Source of the DNA: Larix kaempferi
Taxonomy: Eukaryota > Streptophyta > Pinopsida > Pinales > Pinaceae
Length of the DNA: 64,000 bases
Reading direction: 5' to 3'
NCBI GenBank assembly: GCA_027924585.1
Contig: BSBM01000606.1
Location: 10,855,501 to 10,919,500, forward strand
This document shows positions 32,295-44,186 of the stretch, piece after piece (within the stretch, counting starts at the first letter, position 1; every line of letters begins with the position of its first letter). A program made the position numbers and the translations under genes. The notes under the pieces were generated by a model. That model made no database searches. It was not told the DNA's origin and was given only the letters and a program-made list of their open reading frames with translations.

Positions 32295-32740
32295 TTATGG
32301 AATATTGAATGCATGGTCCCATTCGCTATGATCTTCATCTTTCATTGGTTCAAGGTATCTGCTTCCTTTAGCTAGATCAAAAGGGGCGATAACTCTGAGA
32401 TCGCGATTTTCAAAAGTCATCTTTCGTTGCTTGAAGTTGATTACCACTCCACTGTCGTTAACCCATCCAATCCCTAGCAATGCGGGATAAGAGCTTCCTC
32501 CTTCAACCACTTCGATGACATCAAAGTCAGCATAGGTCTTCATGCCTTCAATGTCCACCACTAACAGGGGGACTCTCCCAATTGACGTTACTTTAGCGTG
32601 ATTAGCTAACCGGAGCTATAAAGGGGACCAACTCAATGGGGGGCTCCCCATTTTCTGCCATGCCTGCTTGGTTAAGATGTTAAGATCTGAACCAAGATCC
32701 AGAATAACTGAGTCGACATTGTAGTCTCCAATTTGAATAT
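32295..32740 (-). pseudogene. Gypsy C protease
   Basis: VDSVILDLGSDLNILTKQAW at about 32715-32660 carries the DLGS active-site variant typical of Tat/Athila-type elements. 32295-32561 continues with DFDVIEVVEGGSSYPALLGI and GIGWVNDSGVVINF, matching the second half of the protease (LGRPWL-like site). A stop and frame change occur around 32562-32660. Confidence 0.75.
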
Positions 32741-33055
32741 TCATCCGCATCTCCTTGCCAGTCTTCCTCCGTTGTAAGGAATTCACCGTGGATTCCTAGC
32801 ATCCCCTTGGCAATCGCTGCAACAACCCCTCAATATCGGCAAGCACAACAGGATCCCTTTCCAACAACAAATAGCTTTCTAGGAATCTCTTCAAAGTTCC
32901 AGACTGCGCTGATAGACCAGCGTCTGATGTGTCATCAAAGACAGGGGCATGTCACAAACGATAGCCTTTGCTTTGTCCAACACCCATCATGCCTACTAGA
33001 ACGTATCGCGCTCTGAATTAATGTCAAATGACACCTTCTTCAGCCCGGCCAACTG

Positions 33056-33688
33056 GATTAGCAGATGTGAAGTGTCTTATCCTATTTTTACACCTCCCCG
33101 AGTGATCACCGCAACAACTGCATCATGTGGTCTGGGCTCTGTTGAGATTGTTTAAACATTCGCACCTTGATTTTGGTTCAGCAGTGGATTCCTTAGCTGG
33201 TTCACATTTTGATTAGCATTCTAAATTGGTCGCTGGTTCTGGTTCTGCACCAGTTGCTGTACCTGATTTTGCATGGGCTATTGAGCCTGGTTCTGCAATT
33301 ACAGAATATTCCCCGCTTGCCATTGTGCAATCAACTGCGGGCAGTTCTCTACTGTATGGGCTGCAACGAAGCAAAATGTACACTACGTCTGCAATAGTGA
33401 GCAATCTCACTAATAGTGTCCCCATACCACACAGTGATAGCACTGCACAGGTCTACGACCTCCTTGTCCTCCTTCGCGACCAAATCCTCCACCGCGTCCA
33501 CCCCTGAATCCTCCACAGAATCCACCCTGCTGTTGGTATTGTTGTTGATTGTATTGTTGTTGCATCATGCCTTGCCCTTGTTGTGCATACTACGGTTGTT
33601 GAACGTACTGTGGCTGTTGTGGATCCATTTGTATCGGGGCATATTGCGGCACAAACTACTACTGTTGTTGCTGCAGTACAAACTGTAC
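33056..33688 (-). other. Gypsy C low-complexity linker between knuckles and protease
   Basis: Dense CAA/TTG-type triplets (plus strand GTTGTTG... near 33535-33740) encode Gln/Asn/Pro-rich sequence on the minus strand. Repeated CTGGTTCTG and TTGGTCGC-like phrases lie at 33215-33260. A frame change between gag and pol falls somewhere here. Confidence 0.5.
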
Positions 33689-33982
33689 CTACGATTGAGG
33701 TAGTGATTGGGCTACCTGCTGCTGCAGTGGTTGTTGTTGTACAGCATGTTCATCATCCTTTACATAGAAAGCATCGTACGTTCTCTCATGAAGCAACCGA
33801 TATGCCCGACAATCCTTGTCATCATGTCTCACCGATTTGCAGAAAGTGCAATATAGATTCATCGGCTTGGTGACCATCTTCTGCATATATGGACATTCTT
33901 CATGGCGGTGCCTAAATACCTGACAAATGTGACACCACGGCATGCCAACACCATTTAACGGGTTTGGTGCTCTTGAAACCAA
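33689..33982 (-). pseudogene. Gypsy C nucleocapsid: two CCHC zinc knuckles
   Basis: Two complete CX2CX4HX4C knuckles are present: CHICQVFRHRHEEC and CTFCKSVRHDDKDC, about 22 residues apart. A Gln-rich tail follows. It shares the frame of the gag core at 34121-34885. Two tandem knuckles would bind the packaged RNA. Confidence 0.8.
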
Positions 33983-34120
33983 GTAGTTGCTAAAGTCAGG
34001 GAAATTGTCCTTCGTATGCCCTTCCCCTCGACATCATGTGCACTATACCTCTTCGCATTGCTCCTTGCCCTTCTTCAAATCTTGCAGCTGTATGGTCAAG
34101 TTAGCCAGCTATGTCTGAAT

Positions 34121-34990
34121 TTACGACATCCTGGCTGCATTTTCTCCAATTGGAAATGCCTCTAACCGCATTGCAATCTCCAGAGCTTCATTGAGCATCG
34201 AGATGTTTTGTTGCATTAATGGTAGTCGAATATGTGGTAGCAGTGCCGTGATGAAACACTCTTTATGTTGGACAACGCTCATATCGAAACTAATCCTTTC
34301 CATCAACGTCTTGAACTGCTGATCGAAATCCCACACCGTCTCATTGGGATACTGCTTTATTTCTTTCAATTCCGTAATATATTGAGCCTCAAACTTGGAC
34401 TTTCTGAATTCTGCGATCAACCCATCCCGGATCTCATATAGTGACTTCTCTGGGGCTCCTGTAGAGACTAGAACAAACTTCATAAACCAATCTAATGCAT
34501 GACCTCACAGAGTTGTCGCTAACTTCCCTTTCTTAGCAGCATCATTTGTGATCTGCTTTATGCTCCAGACCGCTTCACACAAAAACCAATATTGTTCTGG
34601 GTTGTCTGTCCCACTTCCATGGAACAACAGTAACTTAGCATCATCGCCCACCATCTTGGGATTCCTTCCTGCAGATACTGAAGTACTAGCAATCAAGTTT
34701 TGTTGACCAAGTGGGGTCAAAGTGGTGTTTCTCACTAGTTGATAGATAGTGATAAGAGGTGTGGGTATGTTGCTACTGGGGTTAGGTCCTGCCTCTATCC
34801 TGGGTGTAGCTTGTGCGTCCTTGTGTGGACTATGAGGTCGCTTTGTCCCATGTGGTCTTCCTTTGCGAACTTGTGGTTCGATCACAGCAGGACCTTCTCC
34901 TATCCTTTGCCTCTTTTTCTATCGAAACCTCGCTCCTCCCTTTGTAAGACCACTCTCTTCCTCGAATTCACTCACAGTCTCGTCGTGACA
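34121..34990 (-). pseudogene. Gypsy C gag core
   Basis: 34505-34885 encodes a Pro/Arg-rich start, then LLLFHGSGTDNPEQYWFLCE. After a TGA at an expected Arg codon, 34121-34483 continues (GHALDWFMKF, ITELKEIKQYPNETVWDFDQ and ECFITALLPHIRLPLMQQ) in the same frame. This is the retrotransposon gag core that would build the particle shell. Coding composition appears to extend upstream to about 34990 past another stop. Confidence 0.75.
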
Positions 34991-35576
34991 TGCACCCATC
35001 TACCCCTGATCATTCCATGTACAGTCCCCCCTGCTGTCGCAATACCCACAGCCTCTTCCCACCAGGCTGCTTACTGATCTATATGCATCTTCAATATACC
35101 CTTTTCACAAATAAGCATCTTAATGGACAGTTGGAGTGATAACAGGAACCTTCACCAGGGTTCGCGGAAAAAATATCTCTCGGTTTCACTATAGGAATTT
35201 TGCGTATCGACCGTGAATTCAGTAATATACCCCTCCAATATGTTATCAAGCCACACTTCTATAGCCTGCGATGCTTTATTGTCAACTTCCTGCAGTTCTT
35301 GGATCAGCTCTAGGGTCTAGGTCGTCGGCTCACCACCTTGGTGGTTCCTCTTCTGATGGGTCAAATTTTCCAACCATTCGAACAAAAGGGCCGGGAATGC
35401 ATAGAAAAACCATTCGTGTGGACCATCGTGAATATATCTACCCACCCACTGATCTACCGTCAATCGAGTGTTCCGGCTTTCTTCCTTGGAAAATTCCTAC
35501 AACCTCTGATCAAACCAGCTCTGTACCTCCGGTTGCGTTGGATGCCACAACATATCCTCCTTTCACTTCGCACACA
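34991..35576 (-). other. Gypsy C leader
   Basis: No recognisable domain. This is the untranslated leader between the primer-binding site and gag, possibly with the gag N-terminus in its left part. Confidence 0.45.
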
Positions 35577-35594
35577 GTCCCAATAGCGGAACCA
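35577..35594 (-). other. Candidate primer-binding site of gypsy C
   Basis: The minus strand reads TGGTTCCGCTATTGGGAC starting two bases inside the 5' LTR edge, the normal place and TGG start of a tRNA-complementary site. I cannot name the tRNA from memory. Confidence 0.55.
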
Positions 35595-35596
35595 TT

Positions 35597-36424
35597 TGTT
35601 GACTCAAACCCAGTCGATAGCGATTCCCATCACTGTTGATACCAACCCACCGCCATCTCCCTGAGCACTGGCCCATACAGGTTTTAGCCTGCCCAACAAC
35701 ACCTACAGAGTAGATGAGGTCTCACCCGAGGAAATCAAGGGAGAGTGGACGGAACCATGTTTCCGCCCAATGAAGGAGGATGATTGCGACAACAATTACT
35801 CAACTTATTGTAGCATCCAAAACAGATCTATGCATTCAAGATTAACATCATTTGTATTCATAGCATTATTTAACAGAGTCATTCATCGCAACAAAAACAA
35901 ATATAATGTGAAAAGGTTAACTGCAGCAAGAAATCATCACAACATGCATTAACACGAAAGGTACATAGGGAATTTCACCAAATAGTTCGGTCATGTCATA
36001 TTACTTTAGAAAAACCCTGATACAACATCTCTGCAAAACCAGATCTCAGCGATATCTCTTGATCTCAAAACATATACAAAAACGCATCTCCCAGATATCG
36101 TATGACCTACAACTTTTTGTCTATATATAGGCTTCCACCTTTACAATGCTTGCCCACTTACTAACAACTTCCTAACCTACTTTTGGGCAAATGACCTAAA
36201 ATCTAACGGACACGGTCCAAATGACCGAAAAACCCGCCTGCTGTAGTACAATTAGCTCAAAATTACATCTCATATGGTCCAATGACCCAAAAACCCACAT
36301 TTTGTTGTACAAATGACTCAAAAAATACATAAAATAATGCATCCTTCTTCCTTCCACGACCTCTTCTGATGTGTCGTAGCATTGGCGATGCTGCGATTCT
36401 TCCTTACCAAACCGCCTGCCAACA
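35597..36424 (-). repeat. 5' LTR of gypsy C
   Basis: Full-length partner of 26675-27501 with TG...CA ends on the minus strand. The stretch around 35815-35930 is almost identical between the two LTRs, while the first 200 bp on the plus strand differ at more than one base in ten. Confidence 0.85.
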
Positions 36425-36429
36425 AGCCT
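36425..36429. repeat. Target duplication AGCCT, right side of element C
   Basis: Identical to 26670-26674. On the coding strand of B it lies just after the gag zinc knuckle. Confidence 0.85.
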
Positions 36430-37699
36430 TTCCTTTAGTACATTTATGCCCCGGTGTCCATCGTTGAAAGCATGTGAAGCACAATTTCTTTTTTCGAAGT
36501 TCATCCCTGTTTAGACCTTCTTTTTTATTCCTTTCAAATGAATCTTTTTTCCAAGGTTTCTTATCATATGCATTCCTTTACCAATGTTTCTTTTCAAATT
36601 TGAAGTTAGGCTTGGGAGGAAATCTTGTTCTAGGAAGCACATTTTGGAGATCCCTAGTCAAGCTCATTGCATCTTTTAATGTAGTTGGCATGTGGGATTT
36701 GACCAAACCTTTTAAGGGTTCATCTAAACCTTCAGTGAACATCAATACCAACCTTCCCATAGATACATCAGCTACCTTGACTGATAATTTTTGAAAGTCC
36801 AACATATATTCAGTAGGGGTCCCAATTTGCTTCAATTGAGCTAGTTATTTGAAAGGCAATTCTGGATCTTTTTGTTCAAATCTCTCTAGTACCCTTTCAA
36901 CAAATTCTCCATATGTTTCAACCTGATCATAATCCGAGGTTTTCATTCCATGGAACCACCATTCATTGGCATCTCCTTCCAAGTGCAAAATGGCCATTTT
37001 TAATGCATCCTCTTCCAACATAGGATTCAACTGAAAATACACATCTAATTTTTGCATCCAAGTGTTAGCAGCATTTTGAGACGAACCATCAAAAGTAGGA
37101 AGTGACATTTTCCTAATAGCACCATTTAATTCTTTGTTTTGGAATGGAATCCTATTGTCCTCCTTCCTTTTCATTTTATGTACAGCATCAATGTATTGAC
37201 TAAATGGTAAACCTCTTTTACAATCTTCACTCAATTCATTCCATTCGATTGCTAGTTTACTAAAATCCACCTGAATATTAGGCTCTTATTTGGGTATGAG
37301 AAATTTAGGTGTAGAATTCCTTTGTGTGCTTTGAAATTCATCAGGTCTATTATGAGGTCCTATGCTTGATAAAATATGCTCACCCATGTTCTTCTTCCTT
37401 TCTGAGTGTGATCCACTGTTATCTCCTACCATCCCTTTGCTTGCAAGTTGGCTACCCAACAATTCCAATCCTTTTATCAACTGTCTACTCATATCTTGCA
37501 TACCCATGTAAAGTTCATCAAAACATGGTTTTAAGTCTGCAACAAGTTCTTCCTTATGTCTTAATTTTTCATCCATCTCACTACCCATGGTTTTAACAAA
37601 AGACTCTTCTTCTTCTACGACCTCTTCTTCAACAAAAACCTCTTCAACTACTGGTTCAAAGGGTGGTGGTTTATTCTTTTGACTTCTTGTTAATACCAT
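36430..37699 (-). pseudogene. Gypsy B gag with zinc knuckle
   Basis: It starts MVLTRSQKNKPPPFEPVVEE, 16 bp after the primer-binding site. A Glu-rich and helical N-terminal part is followed by the gag core (IRKMSLPTFDGSSQNAANTW, LEGDANEWWFHGM, FEQKDPELPF). A basic segment and the knuckle LCFTCFQRWTPGHKC (near 36440-36490) end the piece. The whole stretch is one frame, broken only by in-frame stops near 37283, 36842 and 36575. Element C then cuts the gene two codons after the knuckle's KGK. Confidence 0.85.
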
Positions 37700-37715
37700 C
37701 AGGTGCTAAGAACAT

Positions 37716-37727
37716 GCTTTGATACCA
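37716..37727 (-). other. Primer-binding site of gypsy B
   Basis: The minus strand reads TGGTATCAAAGC two bases inside the LTR. It matches the common plant initiator-Met tRNA site TGGTATCAGAGC with one mismatch. Confidence 0.85.
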
Positions 37728-37729
37728 CG

Positions 37730-39386
37730 TGTAATGTCACTTTTTTTTTTATAGAAATGCCAAATTTTTCACTTTTTCCCCAATCTCGACCTTTGACTAA
37801 TTTTGATGCCTAGGTCCCAAATTTTCCCCAGATGATCCCAAATATTCTAAGAAGGTATATGACTGATATTAGGACTTAAATATGATGTGTAGGGATTATA
37901 TATGGCCACCAAAAGACTTCTACAAACTCTCTTAAGATTCTGGACCAAGTATGCAATTTTACTAGTAATTTGGGGTTCAAATCCCCCCAGGGAAAGTACT
38001 GAAAATGGCTTCCCAAATGCCTCCAAACCCACTCAAATTTCTGAACAGGGGTAAGGGATGTTTCGAGGATTTTATTAAGGTCCCAAATGAACCATTAATT
38101 AGTTATTAAGTTTGTTCCAACCCTCTCCCAAACAACAACAAAAACCATGAATATGAAACTTGTAATACACATCAATGGAAGTCCATTCATCATAAATATA
38201 TCATAGGAACATTCTTTTATTCAAAATCATCGCCATTATAATGGCATACATCAATGTAGTGGGGAAATGGTCATTGTTTGCTCATTAATCATCATTTTTA
38301 CATAAAACCACTTGGTATTTCGACTTGAGACTTTCTGAAGATGAAGAACAGAGTATATAAAGCTTATTACAATCAGAAATACATCATGAGAAGCTATCCC
38401 AAGAAGTACAAGAGCTCTCCCAAAGCGCAATCCCTTAAGGAGCATGAATATGCCTTCAAAATTGGAAATGGTTGAGAGATGGTGTTGCACTAAACAAAAC
38501 CACGAGATGCCCTGTAACTGATACCTGCAAATACAAACTCCATTAAAGCTCCATGAAAGACCTGAGTGGCCTCTCCAAACACCAATTTGGATGGGAATCT
38601 TTCACCCTCGAAATTGGATAAGGCAAAAAACTAGTCATCCACTAGCTCTCTCTTCACAAATGCAATTTTTCTCCAAATGATCAAAATCCATTCTCATACT
38701 TGATTTCTATATTTTATAGCCAACATAAGCCTCCTATGGGTCTAATTCCTCCCATTAGCTTCTAGATATTTCCACTTAGGAAATATTCCACATGTGCCAC
38801 TTGTCTCCTAATTCCCAACCTTCCATCTCCTCCAAATTCGAGTAGGGGTCTCTTGGGCTTCTCCCTATTTTTGGGGATGAAATGTAATAATGGTCAGATG
38901 TCAGAAGTCAGATCTGAATTTTGTCATAAATGTCATAGATGCTTCATCATTGTTGTCATAGAGCTAGGGAATCTAGCCCAAGTGTCCACAAGCTTCCAAT
39001 TTGACTCTTCCTCTTCCGTGGAGGTTACCATTCCATCCCATTTCGACCTAAGATGCTCAATGCCATATGTATAACTTACCAAATCACTCCATAATTCTTT
39101 CCTTCCCATGTATTCGAAATGGAAAGAGAGACATGGCATGTGGCAGTGGGAAACCAAGCTAGTGTGGGTCCCACATCCTCTATATGTCTTAAAAACCATT
39201 TGCCACTTATAATTCCTCTTGGATTTATTTATTCAACCTATTTATTAAATACTTGAACTATCATAATGTATAAGCATCATTCATTTGCTCCCTTATTATA
39301 ATTCCAAATGTACCCATTCAACCTAGGGAACTTGGTAGGATTGATGGGATTGTCTGCTATGTAATTATTTGAATGGGGACATTACA
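37730..39386 (-). repeat. 5' LTR of gypsy B (1657 bp)
   Basis: It aligns with both halves of the split 3' LTR. Minus-strand ends are TGTAATGTCCCCATTC and AAAAAAGTGACATTACA. Its uninterrupted CTCCTATGGGTC at about 38731 shows the pre-insertion state of the other LTR. Confidence 0.9.
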
Positions 39387-39860
39387 CACACAAGTAAAAA
39401 AAACCTTCTGTAAGTAGAAATCTCAAGAGATGAAGCCATTGAACAAGTTTTGGAGGTGATAATATAAATGTTAAAAAATATTATCATGAATAAAAAGATG
39501 AATAAATGTTAAAATATACAATTGAAGATAACCAAGATATACCTTTAGTTCATGTAGTATATAATAGAATCAAAATCTTAGTGAGTTAGGCTCATGGAAT
39601 TAGAAGAATTACACCTCCTTTGAAATTTGGTAAATAGGTACAAAAATGTAAGTTAACTATGTTTCAAGTCCAAATTATAGGAAAAATCCCAATCCATTGA
39701 GTAACCCAAAGGCAGTGTGGTGGCTATTCACGTAGTATGGTTCCCTCAAGAAGGATCAAATGGCTATGACTTTGACTAGTGATGCCATATTGACCTACTA
39801 GATTAATGGCAAAAATAATTTAAACCTATCTCCAACAAAGGTAATGTATAGTCATTCTTG

Positions 39861-39996
39861 GTAGAAGGGTTGAGAACAAAAAGGTAATTGTATAAAAAGG
39901 ATCAAAAGGAATGAACAAAGGGCTCCGGGTAGAAGGGTTGAGAACAAGAAGGTAATTGTATAAAAAGGATCAAAAGGAATGAACAAAGGGCTCCGA
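39861..39996 (+). repeat. 68-bp tandem duplication
   Basis: 39861-39928 and 39929-39996 are nearly identical, starting GTAGAAGGGTTGAGAACAA and ending AAAGGGCTCCG; I see one internal difference. Confidence 0.85.
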
Positions 39997-40213
39997 CACC
40001 CTAAATTTTTTGTAAACTATTTTGTGAAAGTTTAACTCCTTCAATGCCATGATTAAGAGAACTTAGACAAGTAAACAACTTAAGAGAGTTAAGCGATTAT
40101 ATTCTAATAATTGTATAATGTAAACTATTTTGTGAATGTTTATCATGTACAATCATTTAATGCCATGATGCAAGAGAACATGGATTCTATGTTTCGTGGG
40201 CATTAGAATATTT

Positions 40214-40509
40214 TTGTTTCTTATTTTCCTTAAAATCTCTATAATATTTAATTGATTTAGTGTATACTATTCTATGTGACTACGTACCTTTTTATGTATT
40301 TTTGAAATAATAATTATAAGGTTTGTTCATAGTTATTGTTTATTGTTAAATATTTACAACTTTGTTTCTTATTTTCCTTAAACATCTCTAGAATATTTTA
40401 TTGATTTAGTGTATACTATTCTATGTGACTACGTACCTGTTATGTATATTTGAAATAATAATTACAAGGTTGGTTCATAGTTATTGTTTATTGTTAAATA
40501 TTTACAACT
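40214..40509 (+). repeat. 148-bp tandem duplication
   Basis: 40214-40361 and 40362-40509 both start TTGTTTCTTATTTTCCTTAA and end AAATATTTACAACT, with about ten differences. Confidence 0.85.
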
Positions 40510-40774
40510 TTGTGCTTATTTTTTAAATAAATTAATGTTTCAAGAATGCTTAACATATTGTAATTGTAGTCTTTTACATAATTTATTGCATCATGTATTT
40601 CTCATTTTAATCCAAGATTTGAAATGACAATGCTAGCTGGGTTTCCTATACCAAATTATGGGAAGTTTAATTAAAACATCACAATGGGGAAGAGCTCCTA
40701 CTATGAGATGGGAAATTGGTCCACGAAAAACAAAATGTGTGTATACATTCCTCTAATGCATGCAAAACCCTTAA

Positions 40775-40876
40775 ATTCAAGTTTTTTTTGGTGCCAATGT
40801 CAATTTCTAATCGGAATCACAAACATTCAAGTTTTTTTTTGGTTCCAATGTTAATTACTAATCGGAATGACTGACA
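40775..40876 (+). repeat. 50-bp tandem duplication
   Basis: ATTCAAG plus a T run, GGT(G/T)CCAATGT(C/T)AATT and CTAATCGGAAT occur at 40775 and again at 40825. Confidence 0.75.
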
Positions 40877-41544
40877 TCATGGTTTAGGCTACAAAAGAAC
40901 TAAAACCACAATTTATTCTTATTTTTATATTGGCTACACAAACCTCTCATCAATAAAACTTCTTATTTGCATCTCTATTTCTAATCATCTTCACCTCCAA
41001 TGATATTGCCCTTTTCTTTCCCTTTTTTTGTCCTTCTTTTTGAGAACAATGTCACCTCACTATGAAAACAAAGCTACCCATTTTTAATGCAAATAAAAAC
41101 TCACTTGAACTTGCCATTTTTCAATGCAAACAACTCTGCTCTTCTCTTTTTCGGCAGTTGGAAATATAATGAGTATCTTTTTTTTGTTTGATCATTCTCA
41201 TTGATCTTCTTCCCTAGCCAGGGCTAGTTTCCAATTGCAGCAGATCTTCGAACTTTTAAATTTTTTCTTCTTTTTTTTTTTTTTTCCTAGTTGCATTGAC
41301 ACTTTAGATAAACCATGTCTCTAATTTTCTTGTTTTATTTCGTTCCTACATTTTCCCATTCGATTTGTTTTCAATCCTCAAAGAAACATTCTGCTATGTT
41401 AAATTCGCCAATATTTAATATTGCATGTTCTCTTGTCTTGCAACATCTTTCCATCTTGTATTCCGGTTGTAAATGTGGCATGTCTTAATGCTATCTATAT
41501 TAAATATATACATATACATACATACATATGCACATGCATATATA

Positions 41545-42871
41545 TATTGAAAAGGAAAAACTTTTGATCCAAGAGAAGATGGATTGCAGGCTCAAGAGTA
41601 GATCTACTTGGATAGAATTGGGAGATAAGAACACAAAACTTTCCCATCCTTTTGCATCTTCTAGAAGAAATAATAATGCCACATGGGATCTAAATGATGA
41701 GATGGGTAATTCTATTTCTGGTTTGGAAAACTTAAATTCTGCTACTAAATCGTTTTTTGGTAACATCTTTATAGATCCTAGGCTTTGTGATCTAAATTCC
41801 TAGTTGAACGTGGCTAGGAGTTTTCCATCTTTATTTACTGAACATGAAGTTGTGGAATTGGGTAGGAAGTTTACCCTGAAGGAGGTTGAAGATACTTTGA
41901 AATTATTTGCCAAGGAGAAAAGTTCGAGGCGAGATGGCTAGTCTATCGAATTGTTTCTACACTTCTTCAACATCATGGGCGATGAGATTCTTCATTTTGT
42001 TGAATTTTCCAGAACTAAAGGTTTTATTTCTGGGGCTGTAAACTCCACTTTTCTCACTTTAATTCCTAAGTGAAGTAAACCAAATACCTTTGGTGACTTT
42101 AGACCTATTGCTTTATGTAACTTGATACTCAATCTCATATCTAAGATTATTTCTGTTAGACTGAAGCCCGTTTGGTCAAAATTCATCTCTCTAGAAAAAT
42201 TTGGGTTTCTTAAGGATGGTCAAATTCTTGATGTTATTGGCATCACCCAGGAAATTATCCATACCATACAGAAGAGGAAAAAAAGGGCTTTACTACTCAA
42301 TATGGATCTTGGAAAATCCTATGACAGAGTGGATTGGTGTTTTTTGAGGTTTATTTTGATCCATACTGGTACCCTCCTTTGGATATTAAGTGGATCACGG
42401 CATGTGTTTATTCCAATAATATAGTTGTTTTGATCAATGGGGTGTCTTCTGGTTTCTTCAAGTTTTCCAGAGTTATTTGGAAGGGTTTCCCCTTATCTCC
42501 TTTGCGATTTCTTCTTGTCATAGATGGCTTCAGTAGATTAATAAACAAAGCAAAATTGGAAGGTAAGTTAAAGGGTATAAAATTTTGTACTAAGCTCTCT
42601 CTATCACATTTTCTATTTGTAGATTATGTTCTGCTTGTTGGCCCCGATTTGTGATGAATGGATGAATTATTACATAATTATTAATGGATTATGTATGGCA
42701 TCAGGTATGAAGGTTAGTGCGACAAAATCTAATTTTTATAGTCATCTTGTAGATTACTCAAGACTTACAAATATAATCAGGTGCTTACCCTATAATACTT
42801 GTCTTTTAAAGGATGGCTTTAAGTACATTGGCTATCATTTGAAGCCAAATGACTACAGGATTCAAGACTAG
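41545..42871 (+). pseudogene. LINE copy a reverse transcriptase
   Basis: In order: STWIELGDKNTKLSHPFASS, KLFAKEKSS, FGDFRPIALCN, GFLKDGQILDVIGITQEIIH, LLLNMDLGKSYDRVDW and LSHFLFVDYVLLVG. The catalytic FADD motif reads FVDY, so the second Asp is lost. Stops (41801-41803 and others) and frame changes near 42330-42430 and 42640 break it. Confidence 0.82.
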
Positions 42872-44130
42872 TCTTGGCGTTTAAAGAAATTTGATTGTAG
42901 AATCAACCACTGGACTTATCGGTTGTTATCTATTGGGGGGAGACTTACCCTTGTTAAGGCTATCTTCATTGGCATCTGAGTATATTGGCTATATCTTATC
43001 AAAATTCCTTGCTCTATCAATAATTCTCTTAGAAAAATGTTTTTCAACTTCCTATGGTCTGGAGGAAAGGGGCACAACTAACTGATCATGGCCAGTTGGG
43101 AAAAATTGCTCTTCCTAAAAATTGTGGTGGATGGGGCATAAATAGTTTGGATATTTTCAGTAAAGCTCTATGTCTTAAATGCCTCTGGAGAGGTCCTTTT
43201 GGATCGACCCTATGGTCCAAAGTTTCGACAGTCAAATATATCACGGAAGAAACAACAAACTGGTTAAGAAACCCGATTAAAAGGATTAGAGGTACATCTC
43301 TTATTTGGTATGGTTACATGAAGGTGTATAATTGGTTGGCGAGGGACCTTATATGGAATGTTGGCTATGGGAAGGATATCCTGGTCGGTATTGATCCTAT
43401 CTTGGGCCTTGAAGATAACTACAAACTTTCTGGAGCCATCATCAATCACCGTGATGAGAATTTGATTGTGCTACTCTTAATAAAATGAAGAAAAAACATG
43501 GTTTGGTGGATGAGTATTGGCCAAGTGCAAAAGATATGGGTTTTCCTGGTTGGTATGCGTGGGAGTGGGACCATTTCATCAATTCATTAAGCAATGCAAA
43601 ATGTAGGTTCAGTGATGATAACGATTTAATTCTTTGGAAAGGCAATCCAATAGATGGAAAGGTTATAGCCAAATCTTCTTATGCTTCATTAATATTGGAC
43701 ATATGCTATTATCCTCAACAGTGGTGGTTCAAGCGAATCTGGAAATGGAGTATTCCCTTGAAATACAAGTGTTTCATGTGGTTTTCTCTTTATGGGCGTT
43801 TAAAGACTTGGCATAGTTTAGTAATGAAAGGTTGGATTGGCCCCAACATCTGTTTACTTTGTAGAAGCAATGCAGAGTCTACTTGCCATATCCTTGTTAA
43901 TTGTGTCTTCTCAAAAAAAATTTGGAAGAGATTCTGTTCCTCTTTAAATATTAGTCCGGTATGGGGATCTGATAATTTTGATACATGCACACTTGATTGG
44001 TTAAGACACTTTAGAGAACACCCTCTCCTTTCGATGTTCATTTCGTGGTGAATTTGGCGTTCTAGGAATATGGGAGTTTTTGAGAATACGACTCCAAATA
44101 GTCAATATGTCTATATCCAGATTCTAAATA
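42872..44130 (+). pseudogene. LINE copy a post-RT region and RVT zinc-binding domain
   Basis: 43054-43488 is the region after the RT thumb. 43485-44051 holds VIAKSSYASLILD, CFMWFSLYGRLKTWHSLVMK and ICLLCRSNAESTCHILVNC, the zf-RVT pattern with its paired Cys and His residues. The frame changes near 43485. Confidence 0.8.
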
Positions 44131-44186
44131 TGTATAAAATTTATATTAAGGAGTAGGCTCTTAAGAAAATTCTGAAAGTCACAAAT

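Larger units (their letters stand above)
26675..36424 (-). mobile_element. Ty3/gypsy element C, complete, nested in element B
   Basis: It is 9750 bp with LTRs of 827 and 828 bp and a perfect 5-bp target duplication. The order on the minus strand is LTR, primer-binding site, gag, two CCHC knuckles, protease (DLGS type), an extra gag-like module, reverse transcriptase (YMDD), RNase H, integrase, a long 3' untranslated part, purine tract and LTR. The DLGS protease resembles the Tat/Athila branch, without a clear chromodomain. LTR copies differ at roughly one base in ten by eye. All coding parts contain stops. Confidence 0.88.
17040..39386 (-). mobile_element. Ty3/gypsy element B (outer element of a nest)
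   Basis: A single chromovirus-like element on the minus strand. Its 5' LTR is 37730-39386, primer-binding site 37716-37727, gag about 37699-36430, pol about 26660-23190, purine tract 23183-23200 and 3' LTR 17040-23182. It is interrupted by a 4368-bp insertion in the 3' LTR and by the whole of element C inside the coding region. Without those it would be about 8.2 kb. The flanks GACAC (17035-17039) and CACAC (39387-39391) look like a 5-bp target duplication with one mismatch. The LTRs differ at roughly one base in seven in the part I compared, so this is an old insertion. Confidence 0.85.
39387..41544. other. AT-rich non-coding stretch with tandem duplications
   Basis: No gene recognised. Three independent tandem duplications (listed separately) lie between 39861 and 40876. 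T-rich runs are at 41180 and 41270-41286. The last 60 bp before the LINE are TA/CA-rich. Confidence 0.5.

Noticed and set aside
33209-33873. Overlapping plus-strand Val/Leu-rich ORFs
   Set aside because: Shadows of the CAA-rich (Gln-coding) minus-strand linker and knuckle region of gypsy C.
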